NCBI GenBank assembly: GCA_963779735.1 | Contig: CAVZZJ010000004.1 | Location: forward strand, 620,001 to 684,000 | Direction: 5' to 3' | DNA length: 64,000 nt | Source: Bog-473 sp963779735 | Lineage (GTDB): Bacteria; Actinomycetota; Acidimicrobiia; Acidimicrobiales; RAAP-2 | In this document: positions 43,972-53,149 of the stretch, piece after piece | Numbering within the stretch: position 1 is the first letter of the stretch | How the letters are laid out: each line of letters opens with the position of its first letter | Notes under the pieces: model-generated | What the model was told of the DNA's origin: nothing | The model's database searches: none | What the model saw: the letters and a program-made list of their open reading frames with translations, nothing else | Translations under genes and position numbers: made by a program

Positions 43972-45233
43972 TCAGAGATTGTGCCGCTGCAGGCGTCGCC
44001 ACGACAGGCGACCGCCGATCACGAGCGCCCCCAGGCAGAGCAGCACGAAGAGGACGGGTCCGGCGATCCGGACGACTCCCTCCATCCCGACGATGAAGCC
44101 GTGCACGCTGTCGTGCCAGGCCTTGGCCAGGCTGGAGCTCTGGACGGGGACGGGTGGGTGGTGGACGGTTCCCGCCTCACTCGCCGTCACGGTCAGCGTG
44201 GAGTACGCCGTCTCGTTCGAGAGGACCTGGAGCTGGCCCTGGAGCTGCTGGATCTGCGACTGCAGGCTGTCGAGTTGCGCCTGCACCGCCAACACGTCAC
44301 CGATGGACGACGCCCTCGTCATGATGGTGAGGTACTGCTGCCTGCTGGCCTGTAGCGAGGTGATCTGATCCTGCAGATCGACGTACTGGCCGGTGACGTC
44401 GGTGGCCTTGGTGGAGAGCTGGGAGGTCTTGCCCAAGGACTGCGCGTCGGCGAGCGCCGCCGAGAAGCTGGCCACCGGGATCTGCAGCGTGATCGTCCCG
44501 CTCGGCGGCCCGCCGCCCGCGCTCCCCGACTGGGTCTGGAGGTTGGCCACGAAGCCGTCGTACTCGGCGGCCAGCGAGCTCAGCTTCGCCATGGTCGTCG
44601 AGAGCGAGTTCCTGGCGACGGTGAGATCGAGTGAACCGGTTTGCTCGATCCTGGCCGACTGCCCGACCTCCCCCGCCGGGAGGGCCGGCGTGGTCGACCC
44701 CGTCGACCCCGTCGACCCCGTCGACCCCGTCGACCCGTCGACCCCGTCGATCCCGTACCGGTTCCGGTTGCCGGCGCGGCGGACGTGTTCGAGGCCGACG
44801 GCGCCGCCAGGCGCGCCGTGCCCGTGGAGGTGGACTTCAGGTCGGAGGAGGCGGGCAGGGAGAACCCCCGTGCGCCAGCGGCGGGGGTGTGCCCGGCGGC
44901 CTTGACCGCGCCCTGCGCCGGCCCGTGCGAGCCGCCGTGCGCTCCGGTCAGGATCACGCTGACGGCGATGACGGCGAGGGCGATCAAGGCCGCCGCGACG
45001 GAGAGGGCCCGATGCGAGCGGATCGTGCCGGCCCATCGGCGCGAGATCGGGGCGTTATCGGCGTCGCCGTGCTCGGGGTCAGCGCCGCCGGCGCCCTGGT
45101 CGGGTCGTGTCCCCGGGCCGTCGCCCCCGCGAATGCGCTGCAGAATGTCGGCGGCACCACTGACGGGAACGGCGAACGAGTCGCCTGCCTCGTGGAGCAA
45201 GGTGCCGAGGACCTCGTCGTCGAGCATCGTCAT
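43972..45233 (-). CDS. DUF4349 membrane protein, putative anti-sigma factor, one frame break
   Basis: ATG 45233 starts a cytosolic segment MTMLDDEVLGTLLHEAGDSF, one membrane helix ALSVAAALIALAVIAVSVIL and a Ser/Gly/Thr linker. In a 9-bp repeat (44693-44752) one unit lacks a C (44729-44736), which breaks the frame. Restoring it continues GSTGSTG into ARIEQTGSLDLTVARNSLST, SLAAEYDGFVANLQTQSGSA, the DUF4349 coiled part and a last membrane helix VLFVLLCLGALVIGGRLSW. The C-terminus is cytosolic. It starts 1 bp after the ECF sigma stop, so it is likely the sigma regulator. No zinc ZAS motif is visible. Confidence 0.65.
44693..44752 (-). repeat. 9-bp repeat with one 8-bp unit
   Basis: Units GTCGACCCC are repeated at 9-bp period. 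The unit at 44729-44736 is GTCGACCC, one base short, which shifts the frame. The repeat codes a Gly-Ser-Thr linker outside the membrane, a natural slippage site. Confidence 0.75.
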
Positions 45234-45234
45234 G

Positions 45235-45780
45235 TCACGCCTCCACCGACTCGTCGAGCGCACCGTCGCCGGCCAGGCCCACGATGCTCGGATCCTCGGC
45301 CAGGCGCCGGCGAGCCTCGTGAAGCCGGGACTTGACCGTCCCCGGGCGGCGGCCGATGGCCAGAGCGATGTCGCGCTCGCTCAGATCGGCGTAGTAGCGC
45401 AGCACGACCGGCACCCGCAAGGAGACGGGAAGCCGCTGCAGCGCCCCCAAGACCGTCTCGGCCGTCTCCGATCGCTGGGCGACCACGGCGGGATCGTTGT
45501 CATCGGCGGCCAGTTCGGCCAGCGGGCCATCGCCGTCCCGACGATCGCGATGAGGGATCTCCTGGCGCAGCTTGGAGTAGCACGAGTTGACCACCACGCG
45601 ATAGAGCCACGGCTTGACGCTCGGAACCGAGGTGAGCGAGTCGCGGAACCGCCAGGCCCGCAGGAACGCCTCCTGGACCGCTTCCTCGGCATCGGAGCGG
45701 TTGCCCAGTATGAGGCAGGCCGTGCGGAAGGACACGGCGTACCCTTCGTGGAGCCAGTCCTCGAGCCGTTGTTCCACCAT
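45235..45780 (-). CDS. ECF-type RNA polymerase sigma factor
   Basis: 181 residues from ATG 45780. Region 2: VSFRTACLILGNRSDAEEAV and QEAFLRAWRFRDSLTSVPSV with the PWLYRVVVNSCYSKLRQEIP block. Region 4: LPVSLRVPVVLRYYADLSER and DIALAIGRRPGTVKSRLHEA. This is a complete ECF sigma with a linker of about 35 residues. It directs RNA polymerase to a stress regulon. Its partner, the DUF4349 protein, begins 1 bp downstream. A target promoter was not identified. Confidence 0.85.
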   Translation of the reverse strand: MVEQRLEDWLHEGYAVSFRTACLILGNRSDAEEAVQEAFLRAWRFRDSLTSVPSVKPWLYRVVVNSCYSKLRQEIPHRDRRDGDGPLAELAADDNDPAVVAQRSETAETVLGALQRLPVSLRVPVVLRYYADLSERDIALAIGRRPGTVKSRLHEARRRLAEDPSIVGLAGDGALDESVEA

Positions 45781-45830
45781 CGTCCTCTATGACGCCGGAC
45801 GGCGCGAATCGGTTCGCGCCATGGCGAGAC

Positions 45831-47945
45831 CTAGGGGGTGGGGGCCGCCGAGGGATCCTCGGGGGGAGCAGCGGCGGTCGGCCCCTCCGGCACGGGCCAC
45901 TGCGGCGCCGGCCACTTCCCGGTCACCTCGTCACGCCGAGCGCTGGGGGCGATGGCCAGGCCAGCCGGCTCCGGCGCCGCGCCGTGCGGTTCGTCACCGT
46001 TCCCGTTGGACAGCGAGCCGTTCACGAAGTGAGGGACAGACTTGGCGCCCTCGGTGTGCACGGGCTCGCCGTACGCCTCGTCCACCAGCCGGTTGACCTC
46101 CTGCCCGTCGATGATCTCGTTGTCCAAGAGCGCCCGGGCAATGGCGTTGAGGCCACCGCGGTGCTTGCTGAGGACCTCCATCGCCCGCTCCTCCTCGGCC
46201 CTGAGGATGCGTTCGACCTCGTCGTCAATGACCTTCGAGGTGTCCTCGGAGTAGTCCCGCGTGTGCATCAGATCCTCGCCGAGGAAGATCTGTCCCTGCG
46301 AGCCCCAGGCCATGGGCCCGATGGCCTCGCTCATTCCCCACTCGCGGACCATCTTGCGCGCCAACTCGGTGTTGCCCACCAGGTCGTTGGCCGCTCCGGT
46401 GGAGAGGTCACCATAGACCAGGAGCTCGGCCACACGACCGCCCATGCGCACGCACAGCGTGTCCTCAATGTATTGGCGGGGGTGGATATGGCGCTCTTCC
46501 ATCGGGAGCTGGTGCGTCACCCCTAGGGCCATACCGGTCGGGAGGATGGTCACCTTGTGCACCGGATCGGCGTGCTCGAGGACGTAGGCCAGAACGGCAT
46601 GGCCCCCCTCGTGGTAGGCGATTCGCTCCTTCTCGGCGTCGGAGAGAACCATGCTCTCCCGACGCTGGCCCAGAAGGACGCGGTCCCGGGCCGACTCGAA
46701 GTCCTCCATGGCGATGTCGAGGCTGCCCCGCCGCACCGCATGCAGTGCGGCTTCATTGACCAGGTTGGCCAGGTCGGCGCCGCTCATTCCCGGCGTGCCG
46801 CGTGCGACAACGGTGAGATCCACATCGTTGGACATCCGCTTTCCCTTGCAGTGGACCTGCAGGATGGGCAGTCGCTCCTCCAGGTCGGGCAGCGGCACCA
46901 CGATCTGACGGTCGAACCGACCCGGACGCAGCAGTGCGGGGTCGAGGATGTCGGGACGGTTGGTAGCCGCGATCATCACGACACCCTCGGACGTGTCGAA
47001 GCCGTCCATCTCCGAGAGCATCTGGTTGAGGGTCTGCTCGCGCTCGTCATGCCCACCACCGAGCCCGGCCCCCCGCTTGCGGCCGATGGAGTCGATCTCG
47101 TCGACGAAGACGATGGCCGGCGCCTGCTTGCGGGCCGTTTGGAACAGGTCGCGCACCCGGCTGGCGCCCACGCCGACGAACATCTCCATGAAGTCCGATC
47201 CGCTGACCGACATGAAGGGCACGCCCGCCTCGCCCGCCACGGCCCGGGCCAACAGCGTCTTACCCGTTCCGGGCGGCCCGACCAAGAGCACGCCCTTGGG
47301 GATCTTCGCCCCGATCTCCTTGAACCGGGCGGGCGTCTTCAAGAAGTCGACGACCTCGCTGATCTCCTGTTTGACGCCCGCGTAGCCGGCCACGTCCTCG
47401 AAGGTGGTCGACGGCCGGTCACTACTGAACGTCTTGGCCTTCGACCGGCCGATCGACATGATCCCCGACATCTGCCCCTTCGTCTGTCGGCCGATGAAGT
47501 AGATGAAGAGGGCGCCGATGCCGATGATGAAGATGTAGGGCAGGAGGTCGCTCAACAGATTCGTCGAAGCCGGCGGGAAGCTCACCGAGACGCCCTTGTT
47601 GCGCATTTCGGTCACGTCGTTGGGCAGCGAGGGGCTGGGTCCTTGGACCTGGTAGGAGGTCCCGTCCTTCAGCTTCCCGGTGATCTCTCCGGTGCCGTTG
47701 CTTATCTGGGCCGAGCTCACCTGCCCGCCCTGGACCTCCTGCAGGAACTTGGTGTAGCTGATCTGCTTGGCGTCGGTGGTCTTCAGCGATCCCACGGCGA
47801 GCAGGATGGCGATCACGCCCAGCACGGCCACGCCCCACAGCCATCGCCAGTTCTGACCGGGGGGAGGTCCCCCGGACGGCGCGTTCCCATCACCCGACGG
47901 CGTGTGTGGCGGGGTGGGGGGCCGATCGGAACGTTGGGGACTCAC
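45831..47945 (-). CDS. ftsH: ATP-dependent zinc metalloprotease FtsH
   Basis: 704 residues from GTG 47945. Two membrane helices (WLWGVAVLGVIAILLAVGSL and LLPYIFIIGIGALFIYFIGR), Walker A GPPGTGKT at 223-230, Walker B IVFVDEID near 283, SRH RPGRFDRQIVVPLPD, and the zinc motif HEGGH at 445-449 (H-E-x-x-H; the usual form is HEAGH). A third ligand Asp lies in YGDLSTGAANDL. The C-terminus is a Pro/Ala-rich tail. It degrades misassembled membrane proteins and regulators. The gene diverges from the CPBP protease gene (90 bp between starts). Confidence 0.95.
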   Translation of the reverse strand: MSPQRSDRPPTPPHTPSGDGNAPSGGPPPGQNWRWLWGVAVLGVIAILLAVGSLKTTDAKQISYTKFLQEVQGGQVSSAQISNGTGEITGKLKDGTSYQVQGPSPSLPNDVTEMRNKGVSVSFPPASTNLLSDLLPYIFIIGIGALFIYFIGRQTKGQMSGIMSIGRSKAKTFSSDRPSTTFEDVAGYAGVKQEISEVVDFLKTPARFKEIGAKIPKGVLLVGPPGTGKTLLARAVAGEAGVPFMSVSGSDFMEMFVGVGASRVRDLFQTARKQAPAIVFVDEIDSIGRKRGAGLGGGHDEREQTLNQMLSEMDGFDTSEGVVMIAATNRPDILDPALLRPGRFDRQIVVPLPDLEERLPILQVHCKGKRMSNDVDLTVVARGTPGMSGADLANLVNEAALHAVRRGSLDIAMEDFESARDRVLLGQRRESMVLSDAEKERIAYHEGGHAVLAYVLEHADPVHKVTILPTGMALGVTHQLPMEERHIHPRQYIEDTLCVRMGGRVAELLVYGDLSTGAANDLVGNTELARKMVREWGMSEAIGPMAWGSQGQIFLGEDLMHTRDYSEDTSKVIDDEVERILRAEEERAMEVLSKHRGGLNAIARALLDNEIIDGQEVNRLVDEAYGEPVHTEGAKSVPHFVNGSLSNGNGDEPHGAAPEPAGLAIAPSARRDEVTGKWPAPQWPVPEGPTAAAPPEDPSAAPTP

Positions 47946-48034
47946 CGAACCAGACTATTCGGCGCTTCCCCTGGTCGGTGACCGCCCCCCACCTGCAGGT
48001 CATCGGCGCCGGGGGTGTTAGTAACGTCTGGGCG

Positions 48035-49003
48035 ATGACCGGCATCGACCCCGACGACGTGGGCCCCGGGGCGGGAGCGGCACCCCTTCGGCCCACAGTC
48101 CCTGCTCCCGACGGGTTTGTGCCGGCGGATCGGGTCGATCCGGGGCCGTGGCGCCCCCCTGCTTCCTGGTCCGATCCCCGTCCCGCGTCCCCTGGCGGCG
48201 ATCGGGACGGGCCGTTTCTCGATCGCCCCGGAGCCCCTCCCTCCAGCCGCTCCGTGGCCTGGCGGTGGCTCCTCTACGCCGTCATCGGTTTCCTGGTCGG
48301 GCAGATCGCCGGAGCTGTCTTCGGAGTCGTCGCCGGCCACATCGCCGGAAAGAGCGCCGCCCAGATGTCGGCCATCACGAAGGCCGCGGTGCCTCCCGAG
48401 TGGTACGTGGTGTCCACCCTGCTCGGGGTGTGGGTCGGATTCTTCGGTGCCCCGTGGTTGGCCAGCCGGCGTCAGGGCACCGGGCACTTCCTGGCCGACC
48501 TCGGTGTCCGGTTCCGCTGGGTCGACCTGTGGGGGATCGCCATCGGCTTGGGGTCACAGGTCGTCATCTCCCTGCTCTACGCACCGTTTCGCCACGACAT
48601 CCACGACTTCAACGGTCCGACCAACAAGCTGACCGGAGGGGCCCACGGCGGGGGGTACCTGTTGATCGCGTTGGCCACGGTGGTCGTGGCACCCTTCATG
48701 GAGGAGCTGTTCTTTCGCGGGCTCCTCTTCAAGGGGCTGGCCCGCCTCATGACGCCCGTGCCCGTCGGCGCCACCACGGCCCGGGGCGTGGGCGTCGTCG
48801 TGGCGGTCGTCGTCGATGGCCTCCTCTTCGGCCTGGCCCACGGAGAGTGGGTTCAGCTGGCCGGGCTCGCGCTCTTCGGAATGGTGCTGGCCGCCGTCTC
48901 CTACCGGACGGGACGTCTCGGCATGAACATGGTGTCGCACGCGACGTTCAATCTCGTCGCCGTCCTGGTGATCCTCCAGCAGCGGGGCGGTGTGATCCAC
49001 TGA
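48035..49003 (+). CDS. CPBP family intramembrane metalloprotease
   Basis: 322 residues from ATG 48035. A Pro-rich cytosolic N-terminus, then eight or so membrane helices. Motif 1 EELFFRGLLFKGLA (E-E-x-x-x-R) and motif 2 AHGEWVQLAGLALFGM, then MVSHATFNLVAVLVI with H. These are the abortive-infection/CAAX protease (ABI, PF02517) signatures. It could cleave prenylated or other membrane substrates. Divergent from ftsH and coupled to the next large membrane protein. Confidence 0.85.
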   Translation: MTGIDPDDVGPGAGAAPLRPTVPAPDGFVPADRVDPGPWRPPASWSDPRPASPGGDRDGPFLDRPGAPPSSRSVAWRWLLYAVIGFLVGQIAGAVFGVVAGHIAGKSAAQMSAITKAAVPPEWYVVSTLLGVWVGFFGAPWLASRRQGTGHFLADLGVRFRWVDLWGIAIGLGSQVVISLLYAPFRHDIHDFNGPTNKLTGGAHGGGYLLIALATVVVAPFMEELFFRGLLFKGLARLMTPVPVGATTARGVGVVVAVVVDGLLFGLAHGEWVQLAGLALFGMVLAAVSYRTGRLGMNMVSHATFNLVAVLVILQQRGGVIH

Positions 49004-49035
49004 CCAGCACTCTCGAGGGACCAGAGACGGTCGAG

Positions 49036-51485
49036 GTGACGCCCGCACCGGCCAGCCACCATCGACCCCGGCTGGCGCGGCCGTGGCCGCCCTCCGCCCT
49101 GTGGGCACCCAAGGTGGCAACGGCCCTGTGCGTCGCGTCGGTGATCGCGGTCGTGCTCTGGCAGCTCCATCCCAGCCTGCTCATGTCCACCTCGGCCTCG
49201 ACCGGGGGCGACAACGGGGGGCACTACGCCATGCCGGCGTTCCTGCGATCGGGCCTCTTGTCGCACGGGCAGCTCACCGGCTGGGATCCCCAGTGGTATG
49301 ACGGCTTCCCCCTCTACACCTTCTACTTCGTCCTGCCGGACCTGTTTGCGGCGCTGGCCAGCTACGTCATCCCCTACGCGCTGGCCTTCAAGTGGATAAC
49401 CGTGCTCGGCTCGGTGCTGCTCCCGGTGGCGGCGTGGGGCATGGGGCGCCTCTTCGGCCTGCGACGCGCCGTGCCCGGAGCGCTGGCCGCCCTCACCCTG
49501 TGCTACCTGTTCGACTACACCTACACCATTTACGGGGGGAACCTGTTCTCCACCCTGGCGGGGGAGTACTCCTACTCGTTCAGCATCGCGTTGGCCCTGG
49601 TCTTTCTCGGCCTCATGGCCCGGGGACTACGAACCGGCCAGTACCGGGGGTGGGCGGCGGTCACGCTGGGTGCCTGCATCCTGGCCCACTTCGTGCCTGC
49701 GCTCTTCGCCTTGTTGGGGGCCGGATTCCTCATCGTCATGGAGATGCTGCCCGATCGCATCAGGCCGCGGGACAGCTGGCACGTCCACCCCACGGACCAG
49801 GTCGTCCCGCAGGTCCTGAGCCGGCGTGAGGCGCTGTGGTGGGGAGCCTCGACGGTCGGCATCGGCGGGCTCCTCGCCGCGTTCTGGTGGGTGCCTTTCG
49901 GAGCCGATCAGGCCTACACCACGTCGATGGGCTACCAGAACGTGCACACGTTCATGGCGATCCTGTTTCCCCAGGCGGACTGGTGGGCGCTCATCCTCGC
50001 CGGTATCTCCGCCCTAGCGGCGATCGCACTGCGCAGCCGCTTCGGGATCTTGATGACCGCCCTCGCGGTGTCGGCCGCCCTCGCCGTCATCTTCGACCCG
50101 CAGGGCAGCCTCTACAACGTCCGCTTCCTTCCCCTGTGGTTCCTTCCGGTCTACCTGTTGGTGGGGTGGGGGATCGCGACGGCGGTCACCGGGGCCATCG
50201 ACCTGTGGGAGCGGCCGCGGCGCGGGGGACGCACGGCGCTCCACGCGCTTCCCCGCCGACCCAGGCAGACCTGCTCGCCGACGGCCAACTGCACCGCGCC
50301 CGGTCGTCGTGGCCCACGGCGGCCGTGGTCGGGCCGCTCGTGGCCCTGGTGGTGGCCTTGGGGGTGGTCGTGACCCCCTTCGTGCTGTCGTACTCGGACA
50401 TGCGGTCCATCGGGATCACGCCCGGGCCCAACCAGGTGACCAACTGGGCATCGTTCAACTACAGCGGCTACCAGGGGCAGGCGGCCTATCCCGAGTACCG
50501 GGCACTGGTGGAGACCATGGAGCGGGTCGGGGCAACCCACGGGTGTGGGCAGGCCATGTGGCAGTACGACCCCAGCCTCAACCGGTTCGGGACGACGATG
50601 GCCCTGATGTTGCTGCCGTACTGGTCGGGTGGCTGCATCGGTTCGATGGAGGGTCTGCTGTTCGAGTCCTCTGCCACGACCCCCTACCACTTCCTGAATC
50701 AAGCGGAGCTATCGATCAGCCCTTCCGAGCCCGTGGTCGGGCTGGACTACTCGGCGCTGAACGTTGCGCAGGGGATCGAGCACCTGCAGCTGATGGGCGT
50801 CCGCTACTTCATGGCATCGAGCCCGCAGGTGCAAGCGGCAGCCTCCGCCGATCCCTCGCTCAAGCTGGTGGCCGAAACGGGCCCATGGTCGTCCGGCCAG
50901 AGCGGGGTCGCCGGCACCACCTGGAAGATCTACCAGGTCCTGGACGCACCGTTGGTGACCGGGCTGGCCAACGAACCCGCCGTGGAGTCTGGCGTGGGGG
51001 CGGACCAGTCCTCGTGGCTGCCCTCGTCGGAGAGCTGGTACAACGACCCATCCCGCTGGAGCGTCTTCCTGGCCCAGAGCGGGCCGGCCGGGTGGCCACG
51101 GGTGCCTATCGGAGACCCTTCTCCGCCGAAGGTGGCGGTGGCGAAGACCACCGTCACCGAGGTCCGCGAGACGAACGACACGGTGAGCTTCCACGTGTCG
51201 AGGACCGGTACGCCCGTTCTCGTCAAGGTGTCGTACTTCCCGAACTGGCAGGCCACGGGGGCCAGCGGCCCCTACCGGGTCACACCGAACCTGATGGTGG
51301 TGGTGCCCACGGCGCACGACGTGGTGCTGCACTACGGGTCCAGTCCGGCCGACCGGGTCGGCAAGGCGTTGAGCATCGTCGGCGTCCTCTGCCTCGTGGC
51401 GGCGGCCATCTGGGGCCGGACGAGAAACCGCCGGAGTCGGCACCGGAGGACCCGCCAGGGGACCGACCCATCCGTCGCCCCCTAA
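49036..51485 (+). CDS. Large GT-C-like membrane protein (PTPS-related/YfhO-like), one frame break
   Basis: A start at GTG 49036 is likely; CTG 49000 overlapping the stop of the CPBP gene is the alternative. The first part has ALCVASVIAVVLWQLHPSLL, then GGDNGGHYAMPAFLRSGLLS and WDPQWYDGFPLYTFYFVLPD, followed by many helices. The frame breaks in the run of five G at 50224-50228; one added G continues SPPTQADLLADGQLHRARSS and ends with an outside domain (TPGPNQVTNWASFNYSGYQG; VLVKVSYFPNWQATGASGPY). About 816 residues. The outside D and W residues resemble the PTPS-related and YfhO membrane families that transfer sugars from lipid carriers. Confidence 0.65.
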
Positions 51486-51497
51486 GGTTGGGTGGAC

Positions 51498-52865
51498 ATG
51501 ACACGAATGGATCGGGTATTCAAGGCGTACGACGTCCGTGGCACGGTGCCCGAGGAGCTGGACGCGACGATGTGCCACGCCATCGGCCGGGCGATGGCGC
51601 GCTTTGCCGGGGTGCCCGAGATCCTCGTGGCGCGTGATATGCGCGCCACCGGCGTGGAGCTGTCCAAGGCCTTCTCCGACGGCGCGCGCTCGGAGGGTGT
51701 CGCCGTGACGGATCTGGGGATGGCGTCCACCGACTTCCTCTACTTCGCCGCAGGGCGACTGGACGCCCCGGGCGCCATGTTCACCGCCTCGCACAACCCG
51801 GCGCAGTACAACGGGATCAAGCTCTGCCTGTCCGGTGCCCGGCCCATCGGGCGCGACACCGGCCTGGCCGAGATTCAGGCCATGGCCGAGAGCTTGCTGG
51901 ACGCGCCGCCAGGCGGCGCGACGGCCCCATGGCGGGAGCTCAACCTGTTCGCGGAGTGGGCCGAGCATGTGATCTCCTTCGTGGACCGGGAGTCGTTGCG
52001 GCCCCTCAGGGTGGTCGCCGACACGGCCAACGGCATGGGAGGACTAGTGGTGCCCACCGTCTTCTCCCGCCTCCCGTTCTCGGTCGACATCCTCTTCCCC
52101 GAGCTCGACGGCAGCTTCCCGAACCATCCGGCGGACCCGATCCAACCTGAGAACCTGGTCGACCTGAAGGCCGCCGTCCTGGCCCAGGGAGCGGACATCG
52201 GCCTGGCCTTCGACGGTGACGCCGATCGGGTCTTCCTGGTGGACGAACGCGCCGATCCGGTGTCGGGCTCGCTCACTACGGCGCTGGTGGCGGCGTCCAT
52301 GCTGAAGAAGCACCCAGGGGAGACGATCCTCTACAACCTCATCTGCTCGCACGTGGTGCCCGAGGTGATCACCGAGCTGGGGGGCACGGCGATCCGCACC
52401 CAGGTGGGGCATTCGATCATTAAGCAGGTCATGGCCGAGACGAACGCCGTCTTCGGCGGCGAGCATTCCGGCCACTACTACTACCGCGACAATTTCCGGG
52501 CCGATTCGGGGATCATCACCGCGCTGCTGGTCTTGGAGCTCCTGAGCGTGAGCGACCAACCGCTGTCCGAGCTGCTCGAGCCCTTTCGACGCTACAGCGA
52601 TTCGGGGGAGATCAATACCCTCGTGCACGACCCCGCGGCCACCGTCGGCGCCATTGCCGATCACGAGCGTGAGGAGGGCGCCTCCACCGACCTGCTGGAC
52701 GGTCTCACGGTCGACCACGGTGACTGGTGGTACAACCTCCGGACATCGAACACCGAACCGCTGCTCCGTCTCAACGTCGAGGCGAGGACGCCGCCACTCT
52801 GCGCCGAGCACGTGGCCGAGGTCCAAAAGCTCATCGCCACGTACGCGAACGAGACCGCGAAGTAG
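51498..52865 (+). CDS. manB: Phosphomannomutase/phosphoglucomutase
   Basis: 455 residues from ATG 51498 (GTG 51492 possible). Alpha-D-phosphohexomutase fold: FKAYDVRGTVPEELDATMCH, catalytic Ser in TASHNP (S98), metal site DGDADR (239-244), sugar-binding GEHSGH (321-326) and the C-terminal RTSNTEP phosphate-binding motif. It converts mannose-6-phosphate to mannose-1-phosphate (and likely the glucose pair). Followed by the Trm112-like and the phosphomannose isomerase genes, the second gene set of the GDP-mannose pathway here. The stop TAG sits in a six-base repeat. Confidence 0.9.
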   Translation: MTRMDRVFKAYDVRGTVPEELDATMCHAIGRAMARFAGVPEILVARDMRATGVELSKAFSDGARSEGVAVTDLGMASTDFLYFAAGRLDAPGAMFTASHNPAQYNGIKLCLSGARPIGRDTGLAEIQAMAESLLDAPPGGATAPWRELNLFAEWAEHVISFVDRESLRPLRVVADTANGMGGLVVPTVFSRLPFSVDILFPELDGSFPNHPADPIQPENLVDLKAAVLAQGADIGLAFDGDADRVFLVDERADPVSGSLTTALVAASMLKKHPGETILYNLICSHVVPEVITELGGTAIRTQVGHSIIKQVMAETNAVFGGEHSGHYYYRDNFRADSGIITALLVLELLSVSDQPLSELLEPFRRYSDSGEINTLVHDPAATVGAIADHEREEGASTDLLDGLTVDHGDWWYNLRTSNTEPLLRLNVEARTPPLCAEHVAEVQKLIATYANETAK

Positions 52866-52885
52866 AAGTAGAAGTAGAAGTAGAG
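52858..52885 (+). repeat. 6-bp repeat giving four consecutive in-frame TAG stops
   Basis: AAGTAG is repeated so that the manB frame reads Lys-stop four times. A fourfold stop would prevent read-through, or simply reflect slippage. Confidence 0.8.
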
Positions 52886-52906
52886 GACCGAAGGTGAGGA
52901 CGAAAC

Positions 52907-53149
52907 ATGCCCCTTGACCCGCTCCTGCTCACCGTGTTGGCCTGCCCCATCGACAAGGGGCCGCTCCTGTGGTTCGCCGACGAAGAGCTCCTGTACAACC
53001 CCCGGCTCCACAAGGGCTACCGGGTGGTCGACGGGGTGCCCGTCATGCTGGTGGAGGAGGGAACGGACGTCGGCGACGACGAGCACGAGCGCCTGCTCGC
53101 CAAGGCGGCGCGTGACGGTGCGCGGTCGACCGGAGTTCCCCCGGGGTGA
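52907..53149 (+). CDS. Trm112-like small protein
   Basis: 80 residues: MPLDPLLLTVLACPIDKGPL then LWFADEELLYNPRLHKGYRV and VDGVPVMLVEEGTDVGDDEH. This is the Trm112p-like fold (L..LACP.....L.........L.......Y.I..GIPVML...) found in bacteria as a small helper protein; here only one Cys is seen (C13), so zinc binding is doubtful. It lies between manB and the isomerase, a fixed order in actinobacteria. The isomerase GTG overlaps its TGA. Confidence 0.8.
   Translation: MPLDPLLLTVLACPIDKGPLLWFADEELLYNPRLHKGYRVVDGVPVMLVEEGTDVGDDEHERLLAKAARDGARSTGVPPG

Noticed and set aside
40386..44752. Short tandem repeats taken as possible CRISPR array
   Set aside because: Units are 9 bp, contiguous and coding, without spacers; no cas genes nearby.
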